This document shows positions 60,828-64,000 of a DNA stretch of 64,000 nt, piece after piece; the stretch's first letter is position 1, and every line of letters begins with the position of its first letter. The DNA is from Merdimonas faecis (GTDB lineage: Bacteria; Bacillota; Clostridia; Lachnospirales; Lachnospiraceae), in the NCBI RefSeq assembly GCF_001754075.1, contig NZ_MIEH01000014.1, forward strand, positions 62,001-126,000. Reading direction: 5' to 3'. Made by a program: the position numbers and the translations under genes. Under the pieces are notes generated by a model that saw nothing but the letters and a program-made list of their open reading frames with translations, had not been told where the DNA came from and ran no database searches.

Positions 60828-61379
60828 ATGGAAGATATCAATCTGGGAGCAAGAGTGAGACAGTTTCGTAATATGCGGGGATTAAGCTTAAGAGAATTAG
60901 CGGCGCGGGCAGGGACGACACCTTCCATGCTAAGCCAGATGGAAAATAATGGAGTGAATCCGTCTATCAACACACTGAAATCCCTGGCGGCAGCGCTGCA
61001 GGTGCCGTTGTTCAAGTTTTTCCAGGATGAGAATAAAGAGGAAAAGGTCATTGTGCGAAAGGGGAAATATAAGATCATCGGCCGTCCGGAGGAAGAAGTT
61101 GTTTACCAGTTGTTAACGCCGGATGTGAGCGGCATGATTGAATTCTGCTCTATGACGGTCCCGCCGGGGCAGGTGTCTTCAGAACGGGAGATGGAGCATG
61201 CCGGTGAAGAAGTGGCATATGTGATGACAGGAGCTGTGAGAATTTACATGGAAGGGAAGGAATATGAACTGGGGGAGGGAGACTGTGTCAGGATTCCGCC
61301 GCAGTGCCCGCACCGCTGGGAGAACCATGAAGAAGAAGAGGCAAAGGTTATTTTTGCAATTACGCCGCCATCATTCTGA
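60828..61379 (+). CDS. XRE-cupin regulator, probable controller of dsdA
   Basis: This 183-residue protein has an HTH domain (GARVRQFRNMRGLSLRELAA, then GTTPSMLSQMENNGVNPSIN) and a C-terminal cupin barrel (HAGEEVAYVMTGAVRIYMEG, then IPPQCPHRWENH). The AAAAAGGAG site is 7 bases before ATG 60828; an ATG at 60771 would give a basic N-terminal extension without a site. It lies 94 bases ahead of the D-serine ammonia-lyase gene in the same direction, and cupin regulators commonly bind a small metabolite, here possibly the amino acid. Confidence 0.8.
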   Translation: MEDINLGARVRQFRNMRGLSLRELAARAGTTPSMLSQMENNGVNPSINTLKSLAAALQVPLFKFFQDENKEEKVIVRKGKYKIIGRPEEEVVYQLLTPDVSGMIEFCSMTVPPGQVSSEREMEHAGEEVAYVMTGAVRIYMEGKEYELGEGDCVRIPPQCPHRWENHEEEEAKVIFAITPPSF

Positions 61380-61415
61380 TAGACAGAAGTGTTTAATTAT
61401 ATTTAATAAAATAAA

Positions 61416-61444
61416 TTTACAGTTAACAAACGAGGTGTTATACT
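61416..61444 (+). promoter_or_regulatory. Promoter of the D-serine ammonia-lyase gene
   Basis: TTTACA (61416-61421), a 17-base spacer and TATACT (61439-61444) lie 30 bases before the coding start. It gives dsdA its own transcript, separate from the regulator gene. Confidence 0.72.
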
Positions 61445-61473
61445 GAATTCATATCAAAAAGGAGGGAATGGTT

Positions 61474-62826
61474 ATGGAACTGGCTATGCTGGAAGAAAAA
61501 GCGCCCGTTGTACGAAACCTTCGGAATCAGGAGGAGGTCAGCTGGATCAATCCCCTGCTGACCGGGACAAAGGAAGCGCTGGAAGGAATCGAATTGACGA
61601 TGGAAGATGTGAAAGATGCAGAAGAAAGGCTGCAAAGATTCGCACCTTTTATCAGCCGTGTATTTCCGGAGACCAGAGACCGAGACGGGCTCATTGAATC
61701 TCCGTTAAAAGAGATTCCGGGCATGAAAGAAAAGCTGAACAGTACATGGGGGGCCGGACTGACAGGGAAGCTGCTGTTGAAAATGGATTCGGATCTGGCG
61801 GTTGCCGGATCGATCAAAGCCAGAGGCGGCATCTATGAGATTTTAAAGCATGCGGAAGACCTGGCTCTGGAACACGGTATCGTGAAACCGGGAGAGAACT
61901 ATGAAAAGTTTGCGGATCCTGAAGCGAAAGAATTTTTCTCGCAGTATTCTGTGCATGTAGGTTCAACTGGAAACCTGGGATTGTCCATCGGTATTATCAG
62001 CGCGGCAGTCGGTTTCCATGTTTATGTTCACATGTCCCAGGATGCCAAACAGTGGAAAAAAGACCTTCTGCGGTCGAAAGGCGTGGAAGTGATCGAGTAT
62101 GCCGGAGATTATGGGGCTGCGGTCAAAAAAGGAAGAGAAGAAGCCGAAAAAGATCCCTACAGTTATTTTGTAGATGATGAAAATTCAGTCAATCTGTTCC
62201 TGGGATACGCCGTGGCGGCACTGCGCCTCAGAAAGCAGCTGGAAGAGTGCGAAATCAAAGTAGACGATGAGCATCCGCTGTTTGTATACCTTCCCTGCGG
62301 AGTCGGCGGCGCGCCGGGCGGAGTGACCTTTGGGCTGAAGCTCATTTACGGAGACAATGTGCATATTTTCTATGAAGAGCCGGTGCAGGCCTGCTGTATG
62401 GTCCTTGGCATTGCGACCGGGCTTCACAGCGATATCTGCGTGCAGGACATCGGCCTGTCCGGTAAGACAGAAGCAGACGGCCTGGCGGTGGGGCGCCCGT
62501 CCAAATTTGTGGGAAAAACGGTAGAGCATCTTTTGAGCGGCGAATTTACAGTGGAAGATGACAGGCTTTATCTATACATGAAGGCGCTTCTGGATCAGGA
62601 ACACATATTTATCGAGCCCAGCTCCTGTGCGGCATTTGCGGGACCGGTACGGATTGAAAAAGAAGAAGCTTGCAGGAAATACTTAGAAGAGCAGGGATTA
62701 AGCGACAAGATGGAAAAGGCCGCCCACATCGCCTGGGCCACCGGAGGATCACTGGTGCCGGAAGAGGTAAGAGAGGGCTATCTGAAAAAAGCGGCAGAAG
62801 TGGAAAGCTCATCAGACGCAAATTAG
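61474..62826 (+). CDS. dsdA: D-serine ammonia-lyase (D-serine dehydratase)
   Basis: This 450-residue PLP enzyme of the DsdA type converts D-serine to pyruvate and ammonia. The PLP lysine is in GSIKARGG (about 113-120), the phosphate loop in [11 protein letters not shown], and [13 protein letters not shown] is the Gly-rich cofactor block. ATG 61474 follows GGAGGGA at 6-7 bases; ATG 61468 is too close to the site. The upstream XRE-cupin gene probably regulates it. It lets the cell use or remove D-serine. Confidence 0.92.
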   Translation: MELAMLEEKAPVVRNLRNQEEVSWINPLLTGTKEALEGIELTMEDVKDAEERLQRFAPFISRVFPETRDRDGLIESPLKEIPGMKEKLNSTWGAGLTGKLLLKMDSDLAVAGSIKARGGIYEILKHAEDLALEHGIVKPGENYEKFADPEAKEFFSQYSVHVGSTGNLGLSIGIISAAVGFHVYVHMSQDAKQWKKDLLRSKGVEVIEYAGDYGAAVKKGREEAEKDPYSYFVDDENSVNLFLGYAVAALRLRKQLEECEIKVDDEHPLFVYLPCGVGGAPGGVTFGLKLIYGDNVHIFYEEPVQACCMVLGIATGLHSDICVQDIGLSGKTEADGLAVGRPSKFVGKTVEHLLSGEFTVEDDRLYLYMKALLDQEHIFIEPSSCAAFAGPVRIEKEEACRKYLEEQGLSDKMEKAAHIAWATGGSLVPEEVREGYLKKAAEVESSSDAN

Positions 62827-62847
62827 TCGAAATAGGTGGAGAAGATC

Positions 62848-63051
62848 ATGAAAAAAGAAACATCACGCCAGAGCGGGGCAGCAAGCTGCGGTACCTGCAC
62901 CTACTACATATATGACGACGAATACGAAGAATATGTCTGCGACATCAGCATGGATGAAGACGAATATATCCGCCTGATTTCCGATAAACACTACGAATGT
63001 CCGTATTACAGAAATGGGGACGACTATCGGATCGTGAGGAAGCAGATGTAA
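62848..63051 (+). CDS. Small Cys-rich DUF6472-like protein
   Basis: This 67-residue protein has SCGTCTYYIYDDEYEEYVCD and DEDEYIRLISDKHYECPYYR, four Cys in a C-x2-C ... C ... C arrangement likely to bind zinc or a cluster. DUF6472 proteins share the DDEY and CPYYR pattern. It starts 21 bases after dsdA and may be in the same message. Function unknown. Confidence 0.72.
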   Translation: MKKETSRQSGAASCGTCTYYIYDDEYEEYVCDISMDEDEYIRLISDKHYECPYYRNGDDYRIVRKQM

Positions 63052-63085
63052 AAGGGGACAGGGCAAAAGTCAGATAGGGACACCC

Positions 63086-63144
63086 GAAAAGTCAAACGGG
63101 GACGTACACCTTTTGCAAAGGTGTACGTCCCCGTTTGACTTTTC
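63086..63144. repeat. 28-bp perfect inverted repeat with tandem GGGGAC units
   Basis: The stem runs from 63086 to 63113 and pairs with 63117-63144, loop TGC; the core is GGGGACGTACACC with its complement. Just upstream, two more related units (GGGGACA at about 63055 and AGGGACA at about 63077) each follow or precede AAAAGTCA at 26-28 base spacing. Palindromes of this sort are dispersed repeats in clostridia and may be mobilised by REP-type transposases. It separates dsdA/DUF6472 from the MarR gene, where it can also end transcription. Confidence 0.7.
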
Positions 63145-63198
63145 CGCTGCTCTCGCATATAATCATAAGGTACCTTATTAATAGAGAGGGTGAATGAT

Positions 63199-63651
63199 AT
63201 GAACTTAAAAGACGAAGATGTGGTGGAGATGTTTTTTGAGGTGATGAAACTGAACCGCAGCTATTCGGAGAATCGTTATGGGAATATGGATGTGTTCCGG
63301 GGACAGTACAGCTGTCTTTTTATTTTGGAAAGGACGGGGCCGATCAGCCAGAAGGAGCTGGCTGGGATCCTGCGGATCCGTCCGGCTTCGGCGGGGGAGA
63401 TCTTGGCAAAGCTGGAGCAGAAGGGGTTAGTCCGTCGGACACCGTCCAGGGCAGACGGAAGGGTCCTTCTGGCTTCGTTGACAGAAGAGGGGGCGCAGCG
63501 TGCCGGGCAGGTCAGGAAAGACCGGGCCATTGCCCACAAGGAAATGCTGTCTGGGCTGACGGAGGAGGAAAAGTGTTCCTTTTACCAAACATTAAAAAAG
63601 ATTCGGAATTACTACTTGGAACTGGAGGAAGATCATGGAGACAGAAATTAG
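63199..63651 (+). CDS. MarR-family transcriptional regulator
   Basis: This 150-residue protein has a winged helix: GPISQKELAGILRIRPASAG, then EILAKLEQKGLVRRTPSRAD and GRVLLASLTEEG. The start at 63199 (ATG) is preferred to GTG 63190 because GAGAGGG is correctly spaced. It overlaps the MFS gene by 17 bases. MarR proteins typically repress an adjacent efflux gene and release it on binding a phenolic or drug ligand. Confidence 0.87.
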   Translation: MNLKDEDVVEMFFEVMKLNRSYSENRYGNMDVFRGQYSCLFILERTGPISQKELAGILRIRPASAGEILAKLEQKGLVRRTPSRADGRVLLASLTEEGAQRAGQVRKDRAIAHKEMLSGLTEEEKCSFYQTLKKIRNYYLELEEDHGDRN

Positions 63652-64000
63652 GATGACAGACAGAAAGCGTACAATGATTTTTATTAATATTGTGATCACC
63701 TGCATCGCCTCGTCGATGCTGGCCACGGCGCTGACCACCGCCCTGCCCGCGATCATCTCAGATCTTGAGATCAGTGTGACTGCGGGTCAGTGGCTGACCA
63801 GCGGTTATTCCCTGGCCATGGGGATCATCATGCCGCTGACCGCTTTTTTGATCACGCGGTTTCCGACGAAGCGGCTGTTCCTGACGGGAATGCTGCTGTT
63901 TATTGTGGGGCTTTCTTTGTGCGTGGTTGCGCCTGACTTTCAGGTCATGATGGCGGCCAGGATCCTGCAGGCCTGCGGAAATGGAATCTTAACCTCCATG
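63635..64000 (+). CDS. MFS drug-efflux transporter (DHA2-like), cut by the window end
   Basis: The first 122 residues are visible. After METEIRMTDRKRTM come transmembrane helices (IFINIVITCIASSMLATALT; WLTSGYSLAMGIIMPLTAFL; LFLTGMLLFIVGLSLCVVAP). The TTALPAI start and the D-to-R loop (ITRFPTKRLFLTG) fit the 14-helix DHA2/EmrB type. ATG 63635 follows GGAGGA and lies inside the end of the MarR gene. The pair is a classic regulated efflux operon. The stop is beyond the window. Confidence 0.85.
   Translation, partial: METEIRMTDRKRTMIFINIVITCIASSMLATALTTALPAIISDLEISVTAGQWLTSGYSLAMGIIMPLTAFLITRFPTKRLFLTGMLLFIVGLSLCVVAPDFQVMMAARILQACGNGILTSM

Noticed and set aside
1-64000. CRISPR arrays
   Set aside because: Direct repeats seen are paired 7-10 base arm or operator sites; nowhere are there regularly spaced 25-40 base repeats with unique spacers.
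1-64000. tRNA or rRNA genes
   Set aside because: No cloverleaf with T-loop GTTCGA and correct stems was found. GAGTTCGA at the three attachment sites resembles a T-loop but lies in guaA codons or lacks surrounding stems.

Overview
The window looks like the chromosome of a spore-forming, amino-acid-fermenting clostridium, most likely a Lachnospiraceae gut anaerobe. The signs are a Stickland-type betaine (or related) reductase with an in-frame selenocysteine UGA, SpoIIID, compact RR/HK pairs, moderate GC in the core genes and strong AGGAGG-type ribosome sites. The species cannot be named from the sequence alone.

Layout. 1-4.6 kb: end of a grdI-type gene, a selenoprotein grdH-type gene, a BCCT betaine transporter and two DUF3841 genes. 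4.6-14.55 kb: housekeeping and accessory core genes (AP2 protein, two-component system, SGNH hydrolase, SPFH protein, SpoIIID, HPr-like protein, MATE pump), ending in guaA. 14.55-35.96 kb: two different integrative mobilizable elements in tandem at the 3' end of guaA. The cores are GAGTTCGA at 14543, 22280 and 35953. Element 1 (about 7.7 kb) has repressor, excisionase, integrase, MobC-like protein, RepA-like ATPase, hairpin-rich oriT candidate and MobV-type relaxase. Its cargo is a P-loop kinase plus a SpoU-type rRNA methyltransferase behind a 10-codon leader peptide. Element 2 (about 13.7 kb) has integrase, repressor, excisionase, CHC2 primase, VapE and a MobA/MobL relaxase. Its AT-rich cargo is a membrane-anchored HNH protein, a coiled-coil McrB-like AAA+ protein and an McrC-like nuclease with a Cys-rich tail. 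36.2-39.6 kb: a four-gene transposon (zinc ribbon, DDE transposase, ExeA-like ATPase, small protein).

42.5-55.8 kb is a defence island: Fic, HsdM, DUF3800, HsdS, AbiH and HsdR, followed by an OLD-family nuclease and a UvrD-like helicase resembling Gabija. A fragment of the 3' end of the HTH-membrane gene at 39971-40438 lies just beyond the island, so the island is bracketed by related sequence. 56-64 kb returns to core genes: hydrolase, SRAP, phosphoesterase, GNAT, HTH-TPR, HTH-cupin regulator with D-serine ammonia-lyase, and MarR with an MFS pump that runs off the window.

The most interesting parts are the guaA tandem array, with identical attachment geometry but different arm repeats; the HNH/McrB/McrC cargo; and the Fic-led type I restriction locus, which carries two interleaved inverted repeats at its promoter. 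All functions are inferred from motifs read by eye; no database search was run.
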